Assembly (NCBI RefSeq): GCF_018691265.1
Contig: NW_024881296.1
Location: 7,781,427-7,845,426 of the forward strand
Direction: 5' to 3'
Origin: Tyto alba
Taxonomy: Eukaryota; Chordata; Aves; Strigiformes; Tytonidae
DNA: 64,000 nucleotides
Shown here: positions 53,001 to 63,959 of the stretch, piece by piece
Layout: each line of letters starts with the position of its first letter
How positions within the stretch are numbered: position 1 is the stretch's first letter
Made by a program: the position numbers and the translations under genes
Notes under the pieces: generated by a model
Databases searched by the model: none
Told to the model about the DNA's origin: nothing
What the model saw: only the letters and a program-made list of their open reading frames with translations

Positions 53001-56000
53001 ATTATGGAGTAAAGAGCCTCCTTGAAATAGAAATCTGTGCTTTAAGTAGCCTTTTTGTTATTCCAGCTGAAAGGAACAGGATCTGCTGAACTCCCACACT
53101 CTGTTCGAAGCACACGTGGACTTTCTTCACAATAGGCAGGTGCTTCAATCTTTCTGAATTAACCCAATATTATTCTTGTTTCTGATTTCAAGCATGTTTT
53201 GTATTTATGTTCTGATGCTTGCCTGAACTATTGTCCATCTGTCTTTGACTTGTCCTGTCTGCTAGTCCTCTCCTTCCTTCTCTATCTTGGATGCTTCTGC
53301 CTAACACTTTTCCCTCTTTTAGCTTTCCTATTGATGGATAGCTTATCGTGACCCTCCCTCCTTCTACTCTGTAAGCTAATATTTTTAATTTGTCTACTTT
53401 TTAAGTTTAGTTTCCTTTTAAGCTGTTTTATTGTTACTGTTTTATCAGCAATGACAGTTCCAGTGTTGAATGCATGGAGTGCAATGGCAAAGTTCCCACT
53501 AATTCAAAAGAAAACCATGTGTGTAATCTTATTACAGATATCCCTGGTACTCTTAATTAATGATCCAGATTCATTCCCCAAAAGCATTAACCAAATCCAG
53601 TCTAGGAGTTGAGGGATTAATGATAAGCAGCAGAAGGTCTTTATAAAGAGCTGTCTTGTTATTGTGTAAAATGTAGGGCTTATAGTATAGAATGGCACAT
53701 CTTCAGTGCTCACAGCCATTGTCACACAAGCATGAAACTTGAAGTTTCTACTCGAGCATTTTAAAAAATCATCATGTCTATTCTAACAAAATCTGTACAG
53801 ATTTAGCAATTATTGACTAGCAAGAGACAGCAAGAACCCGTTATACCTGCTTTGATCTCATACTGAAAGAGAAAAACAGACAAGATCCACCAATGGACAT
53901 TCACATCCCAAGGAAAATGGTAGAAATCTCTGCTTTTTGCAGCAATATGTAAATTTCAATCTCCTGGAAGCTGGCAGGAATCAAGCTGACAAAGGATAAG
54001 TGTTGTGTATTATATAGAACCTCCACAAACAGCATGCATACCTTGTGCCCAGGTGGGTGGGGGGAAAAGAAGGTAACTAGTAAATAAGTGTGCCATAGTA
54101 TAGACCCAGCTAAAAATAGAGAAGCACAAGAGTGACTAAAAGAAACCATCACTTTCTCCCTGGTTCCTTCCTGACCTCCTTCACAGACCCTCAGGCTGTG
54201 GTTCCCCTATATCTGCTGAAATCAAAGACCATCTCATCAATATCTGGTCAATATGTATGACATTTTTTAATGCTAAGCTGATATTCACTGAATTTCCAAA
54301 CTGAAGAATTAAAAAACCCCACAAGGTTTTTGCTTATTTTAGATTAAATAAATTCATGAAATAAATTAATAATGTTACAATCCTGCCTTGTTTATTCAAA
54401 GTATTTCTGTTGGAAAAAACTTCCAGTTTTCCTCAGTCTCATGACTGTTTTTTGAGGGCTAGTACAAACATAATGTTACAGTCTAAGTAAGACTGAATTC
54501 AGTGCAAGATATTTGGGGTAGTTTATACTTTTTGCTGCCTGTGCATTCATCTGACACGGCCGCACTGAATTCTGTGGAATTATCCTAGTTTGACATTGTT
54601 ATGAATCTCCTGACTGTATCCATGGTCATTCCTAGAAAGTACCTCCTTTCCAAAGGGACAGAGCAGCCGTCCTAACTTTCCAGCCACAACCTCAAGCTCA
54701 TTTCCCATATTTAACCCTGCTCTTTAATCTAAAGTCCCATGGCCTTGAAGCAGCCCAAAGGACTTAAACTTTCTCCATGGTGTTTCCCATGAATGTGAGG
54801 CAATAAACCTTTGCTGCAGGTATTCATCTGACATTGTGTTGTTCAGCAATTAACTTATGAGGTTAAAATCATTCACTCTATAAGGATATATAAAATTATG
54901 AATAAATTTATGAGCACCTAGAGTATTAAGAAGTACTTCTTGGTCTACAAAGTGCTGTTTCACTGTCATTTCAAAAACTTAGATTTAGCGTATGACCCAA
55001 AGTTTTTAATTATTCCTGCACTGGTGACAAACAGCAGTAACAATATATTTACCCTCTGCACCAGTTTTAAATTCGTCCTCTTTATTAGGAAAGGGTGATA
55101 AATTGTAAATAGTAAGCCTGTTAGATATACTCCAAGCATTTAATAACAGTAACGCTCAGCTGTTCTCAGGGCTTCTCAGTGTAGAATCTCAAAAGCGCAT
55201 TAAGAAAGTAGCTAAATTATGTCCCAAGGTACTCATGAGTAACTGGTGGCAGAAACTTAACTCACACCCTGTGTCACAGTAATGTCAGAGCCTGAAATGG
55301 AGTGGGAGGATGGCACTGCCACTGCTCATAGCACACATCAGTAGGAACTTTTAGATTTTATAATAGGCATTCCCACCCCAACATTCTCTCCCTTTTCCTT
55401 TTCCCAGTATCTGAAGGCAGATATTCTTCTAGGAAGCAGGCTTATATTGCCATCTCATATTATAACAAAATAGCTGGGGCCCAACTGTGTTAATATCTCC
55501 CTTAATAGAGGTAGAAAGAAGGAAGAGAAGTGCCCAAAAAAAGAGAGAAGTAGCCAGTGGGCTCAAGAAGAAGCAGTTGGCCTCTCCAAGAGTGGGAGAC
55601 TGGAGTGATTAGGATTGCAGGGTAGGGAGGATATAATTACAAAGCACTTGGTGCTGAAAGGTTCATCCTGTATAATGCCTTTTAAATAAAATCTAGGCTT
55701 CAAGGAGGAACTCAGTGTGCCACACTGAATGCTCTCCCTGAGGGCAATCAGCACAGCTACTTCAAGCATTTCAGTGAGAGGTCCCAGAAAAATTAATCTG
55801 TTGCTTCCAGGGATCTGACTTGCTGCTTCCCAGGAATTAACCCAGAAGCCTCCTCTGCCAGACCTCACTTGGAGCTCCTGTAAGGAAGCAGGACAGGCTT
55901 GGAAAATATGGGGAGAGGCTGTGCCTAGGGCATTGTTTTTCATCCTCATCTTGAATTCTTCTGGACATAGCACTGATAGTGTGCACAGGCAGAAGCTTAA

Positions 56001-59000
56001 AATCACAGAGCAAAGGGTAGGAGAGCTTGAGAGGTGCACAGCTTATAGACAGCTACAGTGAATTTACTTTGAAGCTGTAAATTCTGAGGTCTAAGACACC
56101 TCCAGAAATCACAGTAGTAGCTATTAGGGTTGTGATAGACATGAACAATAAAAAAAAGAACCCACAGTCGGATGTTTTTTGGTGTTTGTCTGTGTAACTT
56201 TATAAGTGGATATGGCATTCAGTTCATATTGCAAGCTTTTTAGTATTAGCACTGGGAGAAATTTGACGAAGGAAAGACATGAAAGAGGAAAGGAAAAGAA
56301 AATGCAAAGAAAATAAGAAAGAAATACTGACATAAAAATTAAGAAAGACATAGTGTACAGAGGAGAACAGGGAAAATGTAATTATTTAAAGTGCTTAAAA
56401 CCAGTCTTCCTGGTAAAAGAGCAACACAGGAATAGGTCTGGACCTGATGGCTCTTATACATCTTTGGATTTTAGATAGAGAGCAATTTTCTTCCTGGCAA
56501 ATATCTGGCAAGTTATTTATCAACGCTGAAGCTCTCTCCAGTCCACAGGCCACTGGGAGTGCTTATATCCTACCTAATCTTTGGTTCAAGCAGTAAAAGT
56601 TAAATTTGACATACATCATGATTTTCATCCCAGAGCACTGTCCATAAAAAGGGTGACTTGAAATACAGGATATATTTGCTTGGAATTGTCTTTACTGTTA
56701 TTTTCTGAAAGATCTTTGGATGTCCCTTTTTCATCTCATTTTTTATTATTTTTCTGTCTGATACTACTTGGGAGGGCAGTGCAGAGTTCTGTAAATATTC
56801 AGGTGAGAAGGAGGAAAAAAAATTTGATTCTGTCTTCAGTTCTCATGGTCTCTGCTTGTGTGTTTTGAGGTCAGGAGTGTATGCTTATTTGCTCAGTCAG
56901 TTCTGAAAGAACCTTTTATTTGAAGACAAAAGCTTGCCTCACAGACTGAACTTACTTCTTTTCTTTCTGAGCCAAAGTCTGAACAATAGATTTTTTAATC
57001 TTGTTTTTAGGTTTTAGAGTTTTTAATTCTGTTTTTGTATGTTCCAATGTTGGATTTTTTTTTTTAACCTATTTTTTTACAACGCTAGAAGTGTGAGCTA
57101 CTGCCAAGCATGGTCTCCTGGCCTTTGCATCTTTATTAGAGGAGTCAGGTCCTCCAAAGCTGGGATGTTACAGCAGTAGAGGTTTAACACAGCTTACATA
57201 CTGTTTCTGATAGCAGAAAACATGCACAACTACATTTAAATGCACTTCACATCCAGTGCTTTACAAAGACAACTGGCTGGGAGTGGATTGGTGGTAAAGA
57301 AAGTAGAGTTGATGCCCAGTTATTTTTAATGATGTATATATCCTAGATAATGAGAGGGTTAAGAAATAGGTGTTACTGAATCATTGGTATTGGTGACATA
57401 ACAATGTATTTTGCATGATTTGGGGTCATTAAGGTCTCATAGTTAGACAGCATCCTATATGCAAATATGCAAGGAAAAGCAACTGCCTGATAAACCCATG
57501 AGGGTCATTAGAAAAACTGCCAGGCTGTTAGGATATGAGAACATGACTTTCTCATCTCCAGCCACAACTGCACAGGGAACTGCTAGCTTTGGGAATCGAT
57601 GTTTGAAATGGCTAAAAAGTGACAAGAGACAGAAGGAGGGTTGGTGGAGTTGTCAGGAGCAGCTAGCGAAGAGCAGCTTCTACCAGGCAAAACTGCTGAG
57701 CCTGCTGGAGTTCCCAGGGAATGACAAACTGCAGGAAGGCAAATGGGCATCTTAAGTGTTTTACTGGTTTATTCCTTTTCAGTTTCTCCTGTGTTCCCAC
57801 CACTAATATCAAGAAATGCTATATATTTAGGTAGTGTGATTGCTGTGTTTCATTATAGGCCACAGCTCCTCAAGGCAAGCCTTGCAGGTGGCCCCACTGA
57901 ATAATCACAGTCACCACGTGGTGGGTTGTTCCTGAGCCATCTGGTCCAAAAGTAGGCAGTTCCCTTACACTACACCTGTGGAGAGGCAGAGGTGTAGAGC
58001 TGGTCCACTGAAGAAGCTATGTGGGCATCCTGGAATTGTGACAAGAGCCATGCAAATTTGCATTGTATTCATGGGCCGTTCGCCTTTCAACACCTGTTCT
58101 CAGTCTACTCTTGGTCGTAGGAGACCCAGTGGCCTTCAGAAAATTAATAGTCTCTGTTATATTTCTCCTGCACGTCCATTTTTGAGGAAGTATCGCCATG
58201 GGCTGATACCAGTGCTCATTTCCTCTGTGTTGCTGAAGACAATGAAGACTGATACTGAGTGGCTTTGGGATGCCCTTGACCCTTGGCAGTGTCAAATAGG
58301 TTTGAAGCAGCTTGGCAAACATCTGATTCCCTTGTAAATGTAAGGCTTTCTTCACAAAACTTTGCAATCCCATACCTGCCCATGAGCACTAAATTAACTT
58401 TTCTTTAAAATTCAAAGTAACATAAAAGTTGGCAAAATGTTTCCCTACCAAAACATGGTTGACATGAATGTTCCCTGTCAAAATCCTAAAGCACAAGTCT
58501 GAAAATTGAAGTTATATGGTCCAGTGTTGAAACTCAGACTTAAACTAGCTTTTTTTTTTTCTTACATTTTGTGGCATTCCCCAGTATTATTTGAAATGCA
58601 GCTGTTCTTTGTGCACAAAACCAGGAGAGCTTCTCAGAAAATATTGGAAACAGTTAATATTTTATGAGATGTGGAAATGAAATTCATCAGTGCTGTCTTC
58701 TCTAGTAATGCTTATAGCAGTTATAAGGTTAAAAAAATGGTGGGGAAGATACTCTCACCAAGACTTTGCATCCGTGTCTAGGAACTGTTGGATATATGGT
58801 CGTGTATACAATCTGCAGCCTTTATGGGCAGCTCAGATTTGACTGTCATCTGTAGCACTGTATATGTGATCAAATTTGAAGAGAAGGCATTCAGGTATAC
58901 TAGTAATGCTATAGCAGTCTCTGGTGCAGTCTGGCTGCCAGACAGGTTTTAATCCTTCCTCTTCCCTTCCGTGCCTTGTTCTGTGAATCCAAGACATGAT

Positions 59001-62000
59001 ACTGAAAGTAAGTGAGCTGTTTTGGAATAGGGAAAATTGGAAAGACATCATCCTTACACCTAGCCTAATATTGCAGGGAAAGACTGTATGTAAACTTGAC
59101 AAAAAATGTGAATTTGTTCTGAGTGGAGGTTGTGAATGTAGGAGGCGTGCAAACAGAATAGTGGTGGATGGTCACCAGACAGCACATCTAAATGCAGATT
59201 TCAGAATGATTGCAAGACAGCAAATAGCACTTCCAAAATAGCTATTATTTCTGTTGGAAATGTGCTTTTGACATCTATGGCTTTTTAGCTGGGAAATATA
59301 AACAGATTAGAAAGTTATTAGGTGGTAGCCAAACAAAACTAACATGGCATTCAAGTAGAACAAGCTCCTCACAAACAGACTAATAATTATTTCTGGAGAA
59401 TATTCACCAAATAATTTTAGATAAACTAGAGGAAAGGATGATCTGTTCCTGACAGATTGTGGGCAGTGTAGGTTTTATGCATGTATTTGACTCTTGGCAG
59501 ATGAATTCATTCTGGCATGAGATGGAGCCTATTAGGAAATTGGCTACACAAGTAAAAGTCCACACTCCATTTCCTTTAGGGTTGCTAAGCACAACAATTA
59601 TTGCCCTCAGTGGTAAGGCAAGCACTTAAATTAATAAATGTCCTATTAATGAGTACACTAAACACAAAAATGTCTGAACTGGAAAAATACCAACTGTGCA
59701 TGTTACCAACTAGGCACGTGTTTCATGTTGGTTAAACAAACTAGCTAATAGGATAAAAGTTAAAGCCCGTAGCACACATAGCTGTGAGAATTTAGTTTTG
59801 TCTTGAATCTACCTTTCTATGTCAATAAGAAATCTTTCAGAAAAGTGGTGATGATACATGAGCTTAAAAACGGTATAATGCTGGGGTTTAGCACACTTGT
59901 ATGTAAGTTTATGTGTAAAAAAAACCCCACACAGTGACTATAATTTCTTAATCTAAAATGAAGAAGGGTAACTGACTGTGACAAAACCAGTTCCATCAAA
60001 CTACAAATTCTACAGATTCTTCAAACTGGGAAAATTCTAACTATTTCATACTGGATTTTTAATCTGACCTTGTCTTTTTCACATGAAGCATCCTTGCTCT
60101 TGATGGGAAATGAAAGTCTGCTTTCTCCAGTTTTCAAGCTTTGAGAGTTTCCTCTCCACATTTGTAAGTTGTCTGCAGCCCAGACATCCACCAGCTTCTC
60201 CTCCATTGCCTCTTGAACACAGGAGTCATGCTGTAGAGGAAAAAAGCCATAAATTTGACTTGAAATTTTACCCTGACTGCATCAGTTTTGCATTGCTTAT
60301 ACTGTAAGATGGTTACTCTAAATTAAATTAAATGTGATCCAGCAGCAAATGTGTTAAGGCTTAGGGAGGTGGGAAGGCTGCAGCGTGATACAAGTTCCAG
60401 AAAGTAACAAGCCTGCTGCCAAATGCAGCTCTCACTGTAGGGCCCCTGGAATACAGTCCTCAGGGACCCTAGTCTTCATTAAATAAACACAAGTTTTTGT
60501 TATTGTGATATGCAGCTGATATTTTTATGCACTGTGCAAGATGGGCCTAGTGCGGATCTCTGGTGTAAGTGTGCACGCCTGTAAGGGCAGCAAGAGAAAT
60601 CAGAGACTGATGGAGTTAAAGCGCTCTGGGATCCGGGTGGAGCAGAGCCCTATCAGACTGCATCAGCCCCCATTAGCTATACTTGACACAGGCACTGGGC
60701 AAAAGATTTCCAAAAGCCTGCAAGTGGTTGGATGTCCGATCCCCCAACTTGAAACCAGTCTTAGTTGGATACTAATTGTCCTCAGTGCCTTTGAAAGCTT
60801 CTCTGGGGTGACTAAACTGAAGCTCGAGGAGGAGTCTTGAGTGCTGTGATCATGCAAGCCATCACCAGAGGAGGAAGGGCGGGAGGTTTGAAGGCTTAGA
60901 TGCCTCCCAGCTCTCTCGCAGCGTGGGCTGGCAGAGGTGGGCTGGTCTCTGCTAAGTGGTGCGCTTGGACACCACCCTCATGTAGGCAACCGGGGATCCC
61001 GCCAGCCAAAGGGGATGGTTATTGCCCTATGAGTCTGTGACCTTTGGAGTTCTCGGCTCACATAAAACTTTGCAAGACTGAAACATGTTAACAACTCCAC
61101 AAATCCTGCAATGTTAAATATATGCAGAGTCAAAATAACATGCCATCAAAAAACCCAATAATTCGTCTTGTTTTCAGTGTGATTCTCTAGGGAAGCAACA
61201 CCACCCTCCAAGTAAAATAAAGTACTTACTGTGTTTTTCTTTTAAAAAATAAGAGAGCATAAACCTTGCAGAAAGGCAAGGGTATAAGTGCCCAGCAACA
61301 AAGACTTTTTATTAAATAGCCTTTTAATTCTTATGAATGTCCCACTGATTACAAGATATAACCAGCAGAGAAGTCTGATTGTCCTGCCTTGCACAACCAT
61401 TTACCTCTAGGAAAAGTAGATGAAATTTGGATGTAAAATGCTGATTTAGTAGTTTCTTTCTAACATAGCAGAGATTCAGATGATCCTGGAAGGTAAGGTC
61501 AGAGCAGAAGCCAGCCAGGGTTATCTGGGTTCTGTTCCTCACTGATGTTACTTGGTCATCTGAATCTGAGAGAGGCGCTTAAATTCCGTGGCTGTATTTT
61601 ACCCACCAGTGAGCCTGAAGTTTCTTCACAGATGCAGTGTAAAATAGATTAACATATTATAACGTGCTTTGAAATCCTCAGATAAAAGGCACTGTGAGGT
61701 TGCAAAACATTTCATGGACAGAACCATCCGAGGTGAGATCTGCCTCTTTTTATGTAACTTCTTTCAAAGATCAGAAGCTAACTGGACTCTGAGATTAAAT
61801 AGTGCAGTGAAACAAGAGGGACCCACGGTTCCCAACGTGCCTGTGATCTGTAGCATCACAGGAAGCCGAATGGATCAGATAATTCTATTAAGAAGGCCTG
61901 GAAATAACTATGAAAGCCAGTTCTTTTTTCATTTGACCAAGCCAAGCTTTTGTGATCTTAGCACTGAGCATATGAACATACTCTCCAGAAGGATCGCTTT

Positions 62001-62809
62001 GAAAGGAGCCTAATGATTTTTTTTAGAAAGCTCATCCCAAGGGCTGACGCAGAAGAGGTGTAGGAAATGCAAACCTCTCCTGAGCTTCATCAGACTGCAG
62101 ATCACCAGATGAGACCTATGCAAACTAACAGTCAATACCTGACCCACCAGGAAAGCTCGCCTCTTAAGTACAAAGAGCTGGCTGGCTGGCACATGGAAGG
62201 TGGCGTTTTCCCACGGTTTGCTTAACAGTCTGTTGGGGCTGCTTTTCAATAGCTAGTATTTATATCATTAACAAATACTTCGGTATGTTTGTGGAGTATT
62301 GATGGCTGCCCAGTCTTGTTTGCAAAGTACACTCATTTTAATTTGACCAAATCTTAAGAAATGTTGAGTATTTGCACCTCTGTCTGCTGACGCATCTCAT
62401 ATTGGAACCTAGTAAATGTACTAAGTATTTTCATATCCACAGAAGAAATCCTAGGAGTGCAGGGTGCTGAGGTCACCATGCTCAGCATCTTGGGAAAGCT
62501 GGTTCTTTGCCTTTAGCGATATAATCTTTTTAACGTTTCATATCCATTCATTAGGATGTGTTCTTTCCTGGATCCACTTGCTTTAAGTCTTGTTAATGAA
62601 TACCAGCTAGACTTTTCCATATTGACAGAAGGGTAATGTTGGTATGTTGTTGGTATGTCATGACCGGGTGCCTTAAAATTATTGCTGAAAAAAATCCACC
62701 GTAATAAGTTGCTACGTAAGAGAAGCATCCAGTTGTGAAATACCACATTTTATTTAACTTGTGTGTAGCTATGGAGGTATTTTGTTTCCTGCCTCAAAAA
62801 GGAGTTGGT

Positions 62810-63055
62810 GAGCTGTATTAGGAAAGCTGTAGAGTATGCTACTGCAAGTATTGGAATATTATTGATAAATCAATGGCGTATCCTCATCTTGAATGCTGTG
62901 TCTAATTTTGGTCACCCTCCTAGAAAGGACGCAGCAGGAACAGAAAGGATGGTAGAAATCAGTAAAGGCACGGATGAAAATCGACACAGAACAGTGACGG
63001 GACCTGAAGGAAAATAAAGGAGGGCTATAGCGTGGGCAAATAAAAAAATGGCTTG
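62810..63055 (+). mobile_element. CR1 LINE fragment abutting the CpG island
   Basis: The phrase CCTCATCTTGAATGCTGTGT (62882 onward) and the following TTTTGGTCACCCTCCTAGAAA are typical of the 3' part of CR1-type LINEs in sauropsids. Flanks resemble the rest of that region more weakly. The copy is diverged and lacks both ends. It stops where the CpG island begins. Confidence 0.65.
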
Positions 63056-63132
63056 GAGAGTGTAAGCGATCCTTTCCCGTATGACAGTAAGAAGGGAGCG
63101 GAGCAGACCGTGAAGAGCCAGGAGCCCTTTCC

Positions 63133-63169
63133 GTGCGGTGCGGTGCGGTGCGGTGCGGTGCGGTGCGGT
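63133..63169 (+). repeat. (GTGCG)7 microsatellite in CpG island
   Basis: Seven uninterrupted GTGCG units plus two bases lie about 480 bp upstream of the coding exon. Each unit has a CpG. It is probably length-polymorphic. Confidence 0.95.
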
Positions 63170-63393
63170 AGCCCGGCGCCCGCAGAGCTGGCCGGGGCCG
63201 GGAGCCCGGCTGGCCCCGGGCAGCCCGGGCACGGCAGCGGGAGCCGCGGTACGGTCGGGGCTCCCTGCGCGCTCCGCCGGAGCGGGGGCCCGGGAAGGCG
63301 CCCGCGGCCCCGGGGCGGCCGCGCCGGGCACTGGCGCCCGGGGCTCGGCTGCGCCCCTCGCCGCGGCGTCCGGTCGCCACCCCGCCTCGACCC

Positions 63394-63434
63394 GGGGGGG
63401 CGGCCCCGGGGGGGCGGGCGGGGGGGGGGGGGGG
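63394..63434 (+). promoter_or_regulatory. G-quadruplex-prone G block with 15-G run
   Basis: Runs of seven G, then seven G, three G and fifteen G (63420-63434) are separated by short C-containing spacers. This satisfies the usual rule of four or more G-tracts with short loops on the + (coding) strand. It lies about 215-255 bp upstream of the start codon. The exact length of the homopolymer is prone to sequencing error. Confidence 0.75.
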
Positions 63435-63443
63435 CCGTGCCGG

Positions 63444-63451
63444 TGACGTCG
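63444..63451 (+). promoter_or_regulatory. CRE-like site TGACGTCG
   Basis: Matches seven of eight bases of the palindromic cAMP response element (TGACGTCA), just downstream of the G block in the presumed proximal promoter. CREB/ATF family proteins bind such sites in many CpG-island promoters; occupancy here is inferred. Confidence 0.45.
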
Positions 63452-63475
63452 GGTTTGCAGCAGCCCCGAGCGGCA

Positions 63476-63496
63476 GCGGGCGGGCGGGCGGGCGGG
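63476..63496 (+). repeat. (GCGG/CGGG)5 tetranucleotide repeat, GC-box-like
   Basis: About five CGGG units in a row, each overlapping a GGGCGG-type Sp1 core. It lies in the presumed core promoter, 153-173 bp upstream of the start codon. Confidence 0.8.
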
Positions 63497-63600
63497 CTGG
63501 CGAGCCCCAGCCCCCGCCGCCGCCCGGTGCTGCGGCAGAGGGCGGCGGGCCGGGAGCCGTACCGGGGAGCGCCGCCGAGGAGGGCTCCGGCGGCGCCAGG

Positions 63601-63606
63601 ATGTAG
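63601..63606 (+). promoter_or_regulatory. Start-stop upstream ORF (ATG-TAG) before SLC35F3
   Basis: An ATG followed immediately by TAG lies 48 bases upstream of the main ATG and in the same frame. The context has A at -3, which is favourable for initiation. Start-stop elements of this kind are known in other genes to stall ribosomes and lower downstream translation. It acts only if the transcript begins upstream of 63601, which the sequence does not prove. Confidence 0.6.
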
Positions 63607-63648
63607 GCGCGGGGCGGCGGGGGAGCTGCCGCCGGCGACGGGCTCGCC

Positions 63649-63724
63649 ATGAAGAAGCACTCGGCCAGGGTGGCCCCCCTCAGCGCCTGCAACAGCCCCG
63701 TCCTCACCCTCACCAAAGTGGAAG
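63649..63724 (+). CDS. SLC35F3: SLC35F3 first coding exon (partial gene)
   Basis: This is the start of a solute-carrier family 35 member F3 protein, a multi-pass membrane transporter of the nucleotide-sugar/drug-metabolite transporter superfamily; human genetic work has proposed thiamine as substrate. The exon encodes 25 full codons plus one base, beginning MKKHSARVAPLS and ending LTLTKVE, which I recognise from memory as the N-terminus of the vertebrate protein; no transmembrane helix lies in this part. The ATG has G at -3. An in-frame TAG at 63604-63606 lies upstream with no other in-frame ATG between, so the start is well fixed. The exon ends GAAG before GTAAAC (63725), a good splice donor, leaving phase 1; the next codon should be Gly (GGN). 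The remaining exons lie beyond the window. The family assignment is recall, not a search. Confidence 0.86.
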
Positions 63725-63768
63725 GTAAACCGCGACGCTGTGGAGCGGAACGGGGGGAACCGCCGCGG

Positions 63769-63869
63769 GGGATGCTCCGGGGACGACCGAGTACCGCGAC
63801 ACGGGATGCTCCGGGGAGACCGGGTACCGCGACACGGGATGCTCCGGGGCCACCGAGTGCGGTGCCGGA
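63769..63869 (+). repeat. 33/34-bp minisatellite, three units, start of SLC35F3 intron 1
   Basis: Three tandem units begin GGGATGCTCCGGGG at 63769, 63803 and 63836. Units 1 and 2 match closely and end CGCGACAC; unit 3 diverges after the first half. The array begins 45 bp after the splice donor. Confidence 0.9.
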
Positions 63870-63878
63870 GCGATTCCT

Positions 63879-63959
63879 GGCGGCGGCGGGGCAGCTGCGC
63901 GACTCGTGGGAAGGTCCCCGCCGCTCTCCCACGGGTCGCGCAGCTCCCCCGCCGCCGGC
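63879..63959. repeat. Long near-perfect inverted repeat in intron 1
   Basis: Left arm 63879-63911 and right arm 63927-63959 are reverse complements over about 33 bp with only a few mismatches, around a 15-base spacer. The core TCGCGCAGCT/AGCTGCGCGA pairs perfectly. The transcribed strand could form a very stable GC-rich hairpin, and the DNA could form a cruciform. Confidence 0.9.

Larger units (their letters stand above)
48261..62809. other. Intergenic, upstream of SLC35F3
   Basis: AT-rich with A runs and an (AAAT)n. The longest open frame outside LTRs and the CpG island is 158 codons on the - strand (55563-56039). Frames of 98-119 codons at 57459-58373 and 61669-62013 have no recognisable domain. 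A GC-richer patch at 60850-61030 could be a regulatory element. Confidence 0.6.

Noticed and set aside
57978..58373. Overlapping 118-119-codon frames on both strands
   Set aside because: Open in both directions with no domain or coding bias I can see. Chance is the simplest explanation.
63053..63652. 199-codon + strand frame upstream of SLC35F3
   Set aside because: It is out of frame with the recognised start and overlaps it by four bases. Its composition is GC-driven and includes the GTGCG repeat and G15 run.
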